In this document: positions 29,496-37,565 of the stretch, in pieces
Layout of the letters: every line of letters starts with the position of its first letter
How positions within the stretch are numbered: the first letter of the stretch is position 1
Assembly: GCA_029960955.1 (NCBI GenBank)
Contig: JASBVS010000028.1
Span: forward strand, 62,001 to 126,000
Direction of reading: 5' to 3'
DNA from: Bacillota bacterium
Lineage (GTDB): Bacteria > Bacillota > Sulfobacillia > JAIMAT01
DNA: 64,000 nt
Notes under the pieces: model-generated
What the model was told of the DNA's origin: nothing
Database searches by the model: none
Seen by the model: only the letters and a program-made list of their open reading frames with translations
Translations under genes and position numbers: made by a program

Positions 29496-30230
29496 ATGGA
29501 CGGCGAGGAGCGGGCGGCGGAGCCGGTGGAGATCCTGGCCGTCGGCCCGCACCCCGACGACATCGAGCTGGGCACGGCCGGGCTCCTGGCGCTGGAGCGC
29601 CGGCGCGGCCGCAGCTTCGGCCTGGTCGACCTGAGCCGCGGCGAGATGGGCAGCCGCGGCAACGCCGGGATCCGCGCCCTGGAGGCGGCGGAGGCGGCGC
29701 GGCGCCTGGGCGCGCGCTTCCGGCTCAACCTCGGCCTGCCCGACACGGCCGTGCGGGACGAGCCGGAGCCGGCCCGGCGGCTGGCGCTCTGGATCCGCCA
29801 GGCGCGACCCGCGCTGGTGCTGGCGCCCTACCCCCTCGACCGGCATCCCGACCACGCCGCCGCCGGCGCGCTGGTCGAGCGCGCCGTCCTCTATGCGGGC
29901 CTTCGCCGCCTCGAGCTGGAGGCGCCTTGCCACGTCGTGCGGGCGCTCCTCTTCTACCCCATCAACGAGGCGCTGGAGCGGCCGAGCTTCTGCGTCGACG
30001 TGACGGAGGTCTGGGAGGAGAAGGTGGCGGCGCTCCAGGCGCACGCCTCGCAGGTGGGGGAGAGCGGGCTGGAGATCGACCGGCGGTTCTTCGGCCACGG
30101 GGGCTTCCTGGAGGCGATGGAGGCGCGCGCCCGCCAGTACGGCCGCATGATCGGCGTGCGCTACGCCGAGGCCTACGCGACGCGGGACCCGCTCCGGCTG
30201 GAGGATCCGCTGGCCTTCTTTTCGTCTTGA
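29496..30230 (+). CDS. bshB1: Bacillithiol biosynthesis deacetylase BshB1
   Basis: The 244-residue zinc deacetylase of the PIG-L family removes acetate from GlcNAc-malate, the second step of bacillithiol synthesis. Zinc motifs GPHPDDIELG (about residues 17-26) and RHPDHAAAG (about 117-125) are present. The internal FFGHGGFLEAMEARARQYG region and C-terminal GVRYAEAY match BshB1 more closely than MshB. bshA and bshC are not in the window. The organism therefore probably uses bacillithiol as its low-molecular-weight thiol. Confidence 0.85.
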   Translation: MDGEERAAEPVEILAVGPHPDDIELGTAGLLALERRRGRSFGLVDLSRGEMGSRGNAGIRALEAAEAARRLGARFRLNLGLPDTAVRDEPEPARRLALWIRQARPALVLAPYPLDRHPDHAAAGALVERAVLYAGLRRLELEAPCHVVRALLFYPINEALERPSFCVDVTEVWEEKVAALQAHASQVGESGLEIDRRFFGHGGFLEAMEARARQYGRMIGVRYAEAYATRDPLRLEDPLAFFSS

Positions 30231-30321
30231 CGCCTCTTTCGGGATACGCGAATCATGGTACGGCCGGGCGCCGGAGGGGTGAACGGGGACGGACGGTCGA
30301 CGCAGGTTCAACTGGTTCGAC

Positions 30322-30756
30322 GTGCTGGTCGTCGTCATCGTGATCGCGGGCGTGGCCGCCCTCGTCTGGCAGAAGGGCGTGGGACAGGCGCGGCCGGTGG
30401 CGTCGCGGACGATCGAGGTGACCGTCCTGGTCAGCAACCTGCGCCCGCCCTCGGTCGACGCCATGCGGACCGGGCAGGTCGTCTACGACGCCAAGGGCGT
30501 CGAGGTTCTCGGCACCATCGTGGGCAAGACGGTGCAGCCGACGCCGCAGCAGGTGCCGCTTCCGGACGGGCGCCTGATCGTGGCGCCCTCCCCGCTTTAC
30601 AGCGACGTCACCCTGGTCCTTCGCGGCCCGGGCACGGTCAGCCCGCAGCGCATCCTCCTGGCCGGCCAGGAGGTCCGCATCGGCTCGAGCCTCAGCATGG
30701 AGACCCGGGAGTGGGCGACCACCGGCTACGTCACCGCGGTGCGGGTGGTGCGCTGA
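30322..30756 (+). CDS. DUF4330 family membrane protein, doubtful 5' end
   Basis: The 144-residue product begins within a membrane helix (VVVIVIAGVAALVWQ). A soluble domain follows, with alternating beta-strands typical of DUF4330 (unknown function). The only canonical start is GTG 30322, without a ribosome binding site. However, the upstream codons in the same frame (30298-30321) read RRRFNWFD, which looks like the conserved family start before the helix. A well-placed GGAGGG-GTG at 30279 lies in another frame. A small insertion near 30297-30300 would explain this. It precedes the polysaccharide ligase gene. Confidence 0.65.
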   Translation: MLVVVIVIAGVAALVWQKGVGQARPVASRTIEVTVLVSNLRPPSVDAMRTGQVVYDAKGVEVLGTIVGKTVQPTPQQVPLPDGRLIVAPSPLYSDVTLVLRGPGTVSPQRILLAGQEVRIGSSLSMETREWATTGYVTAVRVVR

Positions 30757-30823
30757 GCGCGCGGGTGGAGGCGGCCACGGCGGAGGCGGAGCGAGCTTCG
30801 TCGGTGCGAGGAAGTGCTTCCTG

Positions 30824-32341
30824 ATGACGGAACCGGTGGCGCACCCCGCGGAGCCTCTTCCCGGGAGCGCGCTTCTGCGCGGACTGACCCTGGACGCGGA
30901 CGGCCGCCCGGCCTGGCGGCGCAGCCGCAGCGGGAGGCTTCTCATCGCCTTCGAGCGCCGGCTGGCGGCGCGGATGCGCGGCCCCCTGGCCGCCCTCGAC
31001 CGCCAGGTGGAGGAGAGCCGGATCGGAGGCCGGCTCCTCGAGCTCCTGGCCCGCGCGGGTGGCAACGCGCCCGCCGGCTTCCTGGCCGTGACGGTGGCGC
31101 TCCTGCCCTGGGTGCCCCAGGTGCTGGACGCGGGCCTGCTCCTGCTCGACCTCCTGCTTCTCGCCATGGAGGCCGCCCGCGGCCGGGTGAAGCTGCGCGG
31201 CACGCCGCTGGACACGGTGGTCCTCCTCTTCGCCTGGGTGGCGACGGTGGGTGCGCTCACCTCGGTCCATCCGGGCGGCAGCCTCTACACCCTCGGCCAG
31301 TACGCGGTCTACTTCAGCGCCTACCTGCTGGCCTCGCGCCTCCTGGGGGACGAGCGGGCGGTGCGCGCCTTCTGGGTGGCCGCCGTCGCCTCGGGTGCGG
31401 TGGCCGGGCTGGACGGGATCTACCAGTACTTCACCCTGCACGGTACGCCGCAGGCCTGGATCGACGTGGAGACCTCGCCCGGCATCCGCGCGCGCGTCTA
31501 CGGGGCGCTGGAGAACCCCAACGTCTACGCCCAGTACCTGGTCCTCCTCCTGGCGCCGGCGCTCGCCCTGCTCGTCTCCCGCGAGACGCGCGCGCGGCTG
31601 CGGGGGCGGCCCTGGTGGTGGCTGGCGGGCGCGACGCTGCTCATGCTGGCCGGGCTCGTGCTCAGCTTCTCGCGCGGCGGCTGGCTCTCCTTCGCCTTCG
31701 CGGCCGGGCTGCTGCTCCTCCTGCTCGAGCCGCGCTGGCTCCTCTACGGCGCCGCCGCGGGCGTCCTCGCCCTGCTGGCGGTGACGCCGCTGCGGGAGCG
31801 CTTCCTCTCGGCCTTCACCCTGGCGGACAGCTCCAACTCGTTCCGTGTCTACATCTGGACGGGCGTCCTGGCGATGATCCGCGCCTACTGGCTCTTCGGC
31901 GCGGGCCTGGGGCTGCGCACCTTCCAGTTCGTCTACCCGCACTGGATGATCACCGGCATCGTCGCGCTCTCCAGCCACAACCAGTACCTGGAGATCACGG
32001 CCGAGCTGGGCGTGGTCGGGCTGATCGCCTATCTGGCGCTGGGACTGCGCACCTTCCAGGTGGCGTGGAACGCCTGGCGGCGCTGGAGCGGGCGGGAGCC
32101 GTGGCGTGCGGCGGCCGCCGCCGGAACGCTGGCGGCGGTGCTGGGCAACATGGCGCACGGCTTCGTCGACACCAGCTGGTACAGCCCCCGCGTGGTCATG
32201 CTCTTCTGGCTGATCACCGGCGCGGCCGGCGCCCTCCGCGCCGCCGCCGAGCGCGGGCAGGCCGAGGCGGGCGAGCCCGGCGAGGCGGCCGTCGAGGCGG
32301 CGGGGGTGGCGGGAGCGCTCCCGGGGCGGAGCGGCCGATGA
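30824..32341 (+). CDS. O-antigen ligase / Wzy-like polysaccharide polymerase or ligase
   Basis: The 505-residue integral membrane protein has about 11 helices and the Wzy_C/WaaL domain. Landmarks are YGALENPNVYAQYLVLLLAP, LVLSFSRGGWLSF, and the periplasmic loop ending SSHNQYLEITAELGVVGL, where the conserved His lies. Such proteins polymerise or ligate lipid-linked glycans outside the membrane. The next two genes are a heptosyltransferase-like GT9 (ATGA overlap) and RfaE2, so the glycan may contain heptose. In Gram-positive bacteria an S-layer glycoprotein is a likely acceptor. Confidence 0.85.
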   Translation: MTEPVAHPAEPLPGSALLRGLTLDADGRPAWRRSRSGRLLIAFERRLAARMRGPLAALDRQVEESRIGGRLLELLARAGGNAPAGFLAVTVALLPWVPQVLDAGLLLLDLLLLAMEAARGRVKLRGTPLDTVVLLFAWVATVGALTSVHPGGSLYTLGQYAVYFSAYLLASRLLGDERAVRAFWVAAVASGAVAGLDGIYQYFTLHGTPQAWIDVETSPGIRARVYGALENPNVYAQYLVLLLAPALALLVSRETRARLRGRPWWWLAGATLLMLAGLVLSFSRGGWLSFAFAAGLLLLLLEPRWLLYGAAAGVLALLAVTPLRERFLSAFTLADSSNSFRVYIWTGVLAMIRAYWLFGAGLGLRTFQFVYPHWMITGIVALSSHNQYLEITAELGVVGLIAYLALGLRTFQVAWNAWRRWSGREPWRAAAAAGTLAAVLGNMAHGFVDTSWYSPRVVMLFWLITGAAGALRAAAERGQAEAGEPGEAAVEAAGVAGALPGRSGR

Positions 32342-33519
32342 AGATCCTGGTCCTTCGCCTCCACTACATCGGCGACGTGCTCTTCACGGGCCCGGCGCTC
32401 CGCCTGCTCCGCCGGCGCCTGCCGGGAGCGCGCGTCGACCTGCTGGTGCAGCGCTGGACGGCGCCCGTCGCCGCCCGCCTGCCCGGCGCCGACCGCGTCC
32501 TCACCTACGAACCGCGAGGAAGCCACCGCGGCGCGGCGGGCCTTCTCCGCCTCGTGCGGCAGCTGCGCGCGGAGCGCTACGACGCGGTCCTCGACCTGCA
32601 CGGGAACCTGAAGTCGCACTTCCTGGGCCGGGCCTCCGGGGCGCCGGTGCGCGTCGGCTTCTCCACCGGCCGCGGCGGCTGGCTCCTGACCCACCGTCTG
32701 CCCTACCGGCAGGACCTGCCCATCGTCGACCTGCTGGCGGGGACGGCGCAGGTGGCGGCGGCGGCCGTCGAGGGCGGGCTGCGCCCGGGGTGGCAGCAGC
32801 TGCCGGGCGAGCCGGCCTACGCGCCGGGCGAGCGGCGGCTCGAGATCCCGCTCGAGCCGGAGGAGCGCGAGGCGGCGCGCCGGCGCCTGGCCGAGGAGCT
32901 CCGCCCGGGCGGCCCCCGCATCCTCCTCCAGCTGGGCGCCAACTGGCCCTCCAAGCGCTGGCCGGTGGAGCGCTGGGCCGGGCTGGCGCGGCTTCTCCTG
33001 GAGCGGCTGGAGGCGCGCCTGATCCTGACCGGCGGCGCCGCCGAGGAAGCGGCGCAGGCGGAGCTCCTCCGCCTCCTCGGCCTGCCGGGCGGGGAGGGCG
33101 CCGGCCTGCCGCGCGGCGACGGCGCCGCGGAGGGGGGAGGGCAGGACGGCCGCATCCTGCCGCTGGCCGGCCGGACCTCGCTCCTGGAGACGGCTGCGCT
33201 GGAGGCGGAGTCCGACCTGGTGATCGCCCCGGACACGGGGGCGCTCTACCTGGGCGCCGCGGTGGGCGCCCGGGTGATCGGGCTCTACGGCCCGACCGAC
33301 CCGGCGCGCCTCGGTCCCCTCGGCCCCGGGGGCGTCGCCCTGGCGGCGCGCCCTTCCTGCTGGCCGTGCTGGGCGGTCGACTGCCCGCTGGGCCGGAACC
33401 GCTGCCTGGCCGACCTCGACGAGGAGCGCGTCTTCCGGGTGGCGGCGGAGCTCCTCCGCCGGGCCCCGGCGCCCCCCGGCGGCGTCGCGGCGAGGGGTGA
33501 GACGCCATCGGCCGGGTAG
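32338..33519 (+). CDS. Glycosyltransferase family 9 (heptosyltransferase-like)
   Basis: The 393-residue product has the GT9/WaaF fold. It begins with KILVLRLHYIGDVLFTGP, has the acceptor-domain LDLHGNLKSHF, the donor-site LLQLGANWPSKRWPVERW, and the nucleotide-sugar motif VIAPDTGALYLGAAVG...GLYGPTDP. Near the C-terminus is the Cys cluster CWPC...C...C often seen in this family. It probably adds a heptose or related sugar from an ADP-sugar. Its start overlaps the ligase gene, and its end overlaps rfaE2. Confidence 0.88.
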   Translation: MKILVLRLHYIGDVLFTGPALRLLRRRLPGARVDLLVQRWTAPVAARLPGADRVLTYEPRGSHRGAAGLLRLVRQLRAERYDAVLDLHGNLKSHFLGRASGAPVRVGFSTGRGGWLLTHRLPYRQDLPIVDLLAGTAQVAAAAVEGGLRPGWQQLPGEPAYAPGERRLEIPLEPEEREAARRRLAEELRPGGPRILLQLGANWPSKRWPVERWAGLARLLLERLEARLILTGGAAEEAAQAELLRLLGLPGGEGAGLPRGDGAAEGGGQDGRILPLAGRTSLLETAALEAESDLVIAPDTGALYLGAAVGARVIGLYGPTDPARLGPLGPGGVALAARPSCWPCWAVDCPLGRNRCLADLDEERVFRVAAELLRRAPAPPGGVAARGETPSAG

Positions 33520-34439
33520 TCGAGCGCGAGGAGCTCCTGCGAGCGGCGGCGGAGGCGCGGCGCCAGGGCCGGCGCCTGGTCTTCACCAACGGCTGCTTCG
33601 ACCTGCTCCACGCCGGCCACGTCCGCTACCTGCAGGCGGCGCGGGCGCTGGGCGACCTGCTGGTGGTGGGGCTGAACAGCGACGCCAGCGTCCGCCGCCT
33701 GAAGGGGCCGCTCCGCCCCTTCGTGCCCGAGGCCGAGCGGGCCGAGGTGCTGGCCGCCCTGGCCGCCGTCGACTACGTCGTCCTCTTCGAGGAAGCCAGC
33801 CCCGCCGGGCTGATCGCGGCGCTCCGCCCGGAGGTCTACGCCAAGGGCGGCGACTACGCGGAGCGGCCGCTGCCGGAGCGGCCCGTGGTGGAGGCGCACG
33901 GCGGCCGCGTCGTCCTCCTTCCCCTGGTCGAGGGGCGGAGCAGCAGTGCGCTGGCGGAACGGGTGGCCGCGCGGCTGGGAGGCGAGCGGTTCCGGTCGCG
34001 CTTCCTGGTCGCCTGGCGCGCGCAGAGCGGGAGGCTGGAGCGCGCGCTGGAGGGGTCGGGGCCGCCGGCCGGGGCGGAGCCGGCCGCCCGGGGGGCCGGG
34101 GCGGGCGCGGTCGAAGCGGCCTCCGCCCTCGCGCGACTCCTCGCCGAGGAGGCGGAGGTGCTCCGGCTGCTCGGCGGAGCCGGCGGCGAGGAAGGCGCGG
34201 CGGGCGGAGCGGAGGCGCCCGCGGAGGCGGGGGCGGTCGCGCTCCGCCGCCGCCTCGAGTCGCGGGAGCGCGACCTGGAGGCCGCGCTCCTGCGACTTCC
34301 TGCCGGGAAGCTGGGGGGCGACGGGGCGGCCGGCGAGGGGGATCTGGCGGCGCGGCTGGAGGCGCTCCTCCTGGAGCGCGAGCGGGCCGTCGCCCTTCTC
34401 GCGGCCGCCGGCGGGGCGGCGGGGGGCGGGCGGGCCTAG
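33507..34439 (+). CDS. rfaE2: RfaE2/HldE-type heptose-1-P adenylyltransferase with C-terminal extension
   Basis: Residues 1-155 form a nucleotidyltransferase: VFTNGCFDLLHAGHVRYL (with the HxGH motif), VGLNSDASVRRLKGP, and the C-terminal SSALAERV. In RfaE2 this activates glycero-manno-heptose-1-phosphate to an ADP- or CDP-sugar. No ATG, GTG or TTG in frame precedes the active-site HxGH. The first is GTG 33660, too late. ATC at 33507, 5-6 bases after GGGGTGAG, gives IGRVVEREEL, matching the usual MGKVVSxEEL family start. I therefore infer an AUC start or a G-to-C change. Residues 156-310 are a Glu/Ala/Leu-rich helical extension not found in the family. Confidence 0.78.
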   Translation: MGRVVEREELLRAAAEARRQGRRLVFTNGCFDLLHAGHVRYLQAARALGDLLVVGLNSDASVRRLKGPLRPFVPEAERAEVLAALAAVDYVVLFEEASPAGLIAALRPEVYAKGGDYAERPLPERPVVEAHGGRVVLLPLVEGRSSSALAERVAARLGGERFRSRFLVAWRAQSGRLERALEGSGPPAGAEPAARGAGAGAVEAASALARLLAEEAEVLRLLGGAGGEEGAAGGAEAPAEAGAVALRRRLESRERDLEAALLRLPAGKLGGDGAAGEGDLAARLEALLLERERAVALLAAAGGAAGGGRA

Positions 34440-34723
34440 CGGGCTCCGCCCAGGCGGTCGATGCGGCCGGCCAGCTCCAGGTCCTTCTCGGTCACCCCGC
34501 CCTCGCTGTGCGTGGCCAGCGTCAGCGTCACCTCGCCGTAGCGGATCAGGAAGTCGGGGTGGTGGTCGGCCTTCTCGGCCACCAGGGCGACCTGCTGGAC
34601 GAAGCCCATCGCCCCGACGAAGTCGGGGAAGCGGTAGCGACGGCGGATGGCGCCGTCGGCCCATTCCCAGCCCGGCAGCGCGCCCAGGCGGCGCCGGACC
34701 TCCTCTTCGCTCAGAACGGCCAC
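34436..34723 (-). CDS. phhB: Pterin-4a-carbinolamine dehydratase
   Basis: The 95-residue product has the PCD signature EKADHHPDF (about residues 50-58) and LATHSEGGVTEKDLELA near the end. PCD dehydrates 4a-hydroxy-tetrahydropterin after phenylalanine hydroxylation and so allows cofactor recycling by dihydropteridine reductase. A QDPR-like SDR occurs at 2219-2992. No aromatic amino-acid hydroxylase is in the window. The gene is convergent with rfaE2, with overlapping stops (CTAG). ATG 34723 has AGGAGGG upstream. Confidence 0.93.
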   Translation of the reverse strand: MAVLSEEEVRRRLGALPGWEWADGAIRRRYRFPDFVGAMGFVQQVALVAEKADHHPDFLIRYGEVTLTLATHSEGGVTEKDLELAGRIDRLGGAR

Positions 34724-34804
34724 AGCGCTCCCTCCTCTCGATACGTCCGGGCAGGCAGGGCGCTCCGCGGGCGCCTCCGGGCCGGCCCCCGGGCGGGAGG
34801 CGGC

Positions 34805-35629
34805 TCAGACCGAGGCCTCGACGCCGCGCTCGTCCGCCCGGGCGCAGGCCATGTGCGGCGTGTTGAAGGCGAAACCGAGGCCCCCGCGGGCGTCGACGCC
34901 GATCAGACCCGCCTCGACGCCGGACCGTCCGGCCAGCTCGACGACGGCGCGGACGGCGGTCATGGCGTCCTCGCGCTCCATGCGCTCGACGGCCAGGCGG
35001 GTCAGCCCCAGGCGCAGGATGCCCTCGCCGTGCCCGGTGGCGGAGGCCGCGCCCAGGGGCGAGGCGAAGGTGCCGGCGCCCATCACCGGCGTGTCGCCGA
35101 CCCGGCCGGGCAGCTTGAGCGAGATGCCGCCCGTGGAGGTGGCGGCGGCCACCCTCCCGCGGCCGTCGACGGCGGCCGCGCCCACCGTCGAGTAGCGCCG
35201 CTCGTGTGCGGCCTGCGCGGCCAGGCGCGGCCAGAAGGGCGACCGGCCCGACTCGAGGAGCTCGCGGTCGCGCCGCCAGCGCTCCAGCCGCTCGACGGTC
35301 ACCGGGTTGTACGGCGCGAAGCCGCGGGCGCGCGCGAACTCCAGCGCGCCCAGGCCGGCGAGCAGGAGGTGGTCGGTCTCCTCCATCACCGCCCGGGCGA
35401 CGTCGACGGGGTGGCGGACGCGCGTCAGCGCCGCCACCGCGCCGAAGCCGCCCTCGCCCGTGGCGACGGCGGCGTCCATCTCGGCCTCGCCGGCCAGGTT
35501 GAGGACGGCGCCGGTGCCGGCGTTGAAGTGCGGGTCGTCTTCCAGCGTGCGCACGGCGGCCAGGACGGCCTCCAGCGCGCTCCCGCCGGCGGCCAGCACC
35601 TGCCAGCCGGCGCGGGCCGCCGCCTCCAC
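34805..35629 (-). CDS. iaaA: Isoaspartyl peptidase / plant-type L-asparaginase, N-terminus uncertain
   Basis: The 274-residue Ntn hydrolase has GGSALEAVLAAVRTLEDDP near the start, FNAGTGAVLN, the self-cleavage site ending in the nucleophile Thr (YSTVGAAAVD), ATSTGG and KLPGRVGDTPV. The conserved N-terminal HGGA strand is missing from this start. The same frame upstream of GTG 35629 reads TVWGGSGGRLRAG, which looks like it, but no canonical start lies there, and this DNA overlaps the divergent transketolase start region. Either a rare start codon is used, or the protein is short by about 20 residues. Confidence 0.85.
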   Translation of the reverse strand: MEAAARAGWQVLAAGGSALEAVLAAVRTLEDDPHFNAGTGAVLNLAGEAEMDAAVATGEGGFGAVAALTRVRHPVDVARAVMEETDHLLLAGLGALEFARARGFAPYNPVTVERLERWRRDRELLESGRSPFWPRLAAQAAHERRYSTVGAAAVDGRGRVAAATSTGGISLKLPGRVGDTPVMGAGTFASPLGAASATGHGEGILRLGLTRLAVERMEREDAMTAVRAVVELAGRSGVEAGLIGVDARGGLGFAFNTPHMACARADERGVEASV

Positions 35630-35682
35630 GCCCGCCCGCAGGCGCCCGCCGGAGCCGCCCCAGACCGTCGGAGGTGTTGGCC

Positions 35683-36594
35683 TTGAGCCTGCTCCAGACC
35701 ACGCTGGACGTCGACCTCTTGCGCCGCAGGGCGCTGGCGCTCCGCCGGGACGTGATCCGCATGCTGGAGGAAGCGGGCTCCGGCCATCCCGGCGGCTCGC
35801 TCTCGGCCGCCGACATCGTCGCCGCGCTCTACTTCGGCGTCCTGCGCCACGATCCGCAACGGCCCGCCTGGCCGGACCGCGACCGCTTCATCCTGTCGAA
35901 GGGGCACGCCGTCCCCGTGCTCTACGCCGCGCTGGCCGAGGCGGGCTACTTCCCGCGGGAGGAGCTGCGGACGCTGCGCCGCATCGACAGCCGCCTCCAG
36001 GGCCATCCCTCGCACCGCGACCTGCCCGCCGTCGAGGTCTCCACCGGTTCGCTCGGCCAGGGGCTCTCCGTGGGCCTGGGCATGGCGCTGGCCGGCCGGC
36101 TGGACGGGCGCGACTACCGCGTCTTCGTCCTCCTCGGCGACGGCGAGCTCCAGGAGGGGCAGGTCTGGGAGGCCGCCCTCTCGGCGCCGCGCTGGCGGCT
36201 GGAGAACCTGGTGGCCGTCGTCGACTACAACCGCCTCCAGCTGGACGGCCCGGTGGACGAGATCCTGCCGCTGGAGCCCCTGGCCGCCAAGTGGCGCCAG
36301 TTCGGCTGGGACGTGGCCGAGATCGACGGCCACGACATGGTCCAGGTCCTGCGCGCGCTCCTCTGGGCCGCGCGGCGCGAGGGCCGCGTCGAGGAGGGAG
36401 CGGCGGGCGAGGGCTCGCGGGACGGGCTCGGCCCGCTCCCCGAGCGCCGACCCGGGCGGCCGGCGGTGCTGATCGCCCACACGGTCAAGGGCAAGGGCGT
36501 CTCCTTCATGGAGGGGAACAACGAGTTCCACGGCCGCGCGCCCACGCCGGAGGAAGCGGCGCGGGCCCTGGCCGAGCTGGGGGGTGAGGCCTGA
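35683..36594 (+). CDS. tktN: Transketolase N-terminal subunit
   Basis: The 303-residue product carries the TPP pyrophosphate-binding half of transketolase: SGHPGGSLSAADIV near residue 32, STGSLGQGLSVGLGMA, and the TPP motif GDGELQEGQVWEA...VVDYNRLQ. With the C-terminal subunit it transfers two-carbon units in the pentose phosphate pathway. The TTG at 35683, 7 bases after GGAGGTG, gives MSLLQTTL. The GTG at 35674 overlaps the ribosome binding site and is less likely. The split arrangement is common in Firmicutes and archaea. Confidence 0.92.
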   Translation: MSLLQTTLDVDLLRRRALALRRDVIRMLEEAGSGHPGGSLSAADIVAALYFGVLRHDPQRPAWPDRDRFILSKGHAVPVLYAALAEAGYFPREELRTLRRIDSRLQGHPSHRDLPAVEVSTGSLGQGLSVGLGMALAGRLDGRDYRVFVLLGDGELQEGQVWEAALSAPRWRLENLVAVVDYNRLQLDGPVDEILPLEPLAAKWRQFGWDVAEIDGHDMVQVLRALLWAARREGRVEEGAAGEGSRDGLGPLPERRPGRPAVLIAHTVKGKGVSFMEGNNEFHGRAPTPEEAARALAELGGEA

Positions 36595-37565
36595 TGGCGC
36601 TGGCGCTCGGTCCGGCCACGCGCGAGGCGTACGGCGAGACGCTGGTGGAGCTGGGCCGCGAGATGCCGGAGCTGGTGGTGCTGGACGCCGACCTGGCCAA
36701 GTCGACCTACACGAAGAAGTTCGCCGAGGCCTTCCCCGACCGCTTCTTCGACATGGGCATCCAGGAGGCGAACATGGTCGGCGTCGCCGCCGGGCTGGCG
36801 CTCTCCGGCAAGGTGCCCTTCGTCTCCAGCTTCGCCACCTTCGTCATGTCCAAGGCCTTCGACCAGATGCGCCTGGCGGTCGCCTACAGCGGCGCCAACG
36901 TCAAGATCGTGGGCAGCCACGGCGGCATCTCCATCGGCGAGGACGGCGTCTCGCAGATGTCCGTCGAGGACGTGGCGCTGGCGCAGGCGCTGCCGGGCTT
37001 CACGGTCCTCGTCCCGGCCGACGCCGAGGCGACGCGGCAGGCGGTCCGCGCCGCCGCCCGCCACCCCGGCCCGGTCTTCATCCGCGTCGGGCGGCCCAAG
37101 GCGCCCGTCGTCTACGAGCGCCCCTTCGCCTTCCGGATCGGCCGCGCGCAGCTCCTGCGCGAGGGGCGCGACGTGACGCTGGTGGCCGACGGCCTGATGG
37201 TGGCCGCCGCCCTGGAGGCGGCCGACCGCCTGGCCGGGGAGGGGATCTCCGCCCGCGTGCTCGACATGGCCTCGGTCAAGCCGCTCGACCGCCAGGCGCT
37301 GGCCGCCGCGGCGCGCGAGACCGGGGCGATGGTGGTGGCGGAGGAGCACCAGATCTTCGGCGGCCTCGGCTCCAGCGTCGCCCTCGCCGTCGCCGAGAGC
37401 GAGCCCGTTCCGATGGAGTTCGTGGCGATCCGCGACACCTTCGCCGAGTCCGGCAAGCCCGAGGAGCTCCTCAGGAAGTATGGTCTGACCGCGGAGGCGG
37501 TCGCGGAGGCGGCGCGCCGCGCGCTCGCCCGCAAGCGCCTCGCGCGCGGGGGCTCGCCGGCATGA
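36594..37565 (+). CDS. tktC: Transketolase C-terminal subunit
   Basis: The 323-residue product holds the pyrimidine-binding and C-terminal domains of transketolase: GIQEANMVGVAAGLAL with the catalytic Glu, FVSSFATFVMSKAFDQ, SHGGISIGEDGVSQMSVED, and VVAEEHQIFGGLGS. It overlaps the N-terminal subunit gene (TGATG) and mobA (ATGA), so the three are co-translated. Very similar halves occur in DXP synthase, but length and split favour transketolase. Confidence 0.92.
   Translation: MALALGPATREAYGETLVELGREMPELVVLDADLAKSTYTKKFAEAFPDRFFDMGIQEANMVGVAAGLALSGKVPFVSSFATFVMSKAFDQMRLAVAYSGANVKIVGSHGGISIGEDGVSQMSVEDVALAQALPGFTVLVPADAEATRQAVRAAARHPGPVFIRVGRPKAPVVYERPFAFRIGRAQLLREGRDVTLVADGLMVAAALEAADRLAGEGISARVLDMASVKPLDRQALAAAARETGAMVVAEEHQIFGGLGSSVALAVAESEPVPMEFVAIRDTFAESGKPEELLRKYGLTAEAVAEAARRALARKRLARGGSPA

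Noticed and set aside
26442-30464. 1340-codon minus-strand open frame opposite the SbcD/YhaN pair and bshB1
   Set aside because: Stop codons are rare at this GC level. The sequence shows only repetitive Arg/Gln/Leu text, whereas the plus-strand ATPase has Walker and signature motifs.
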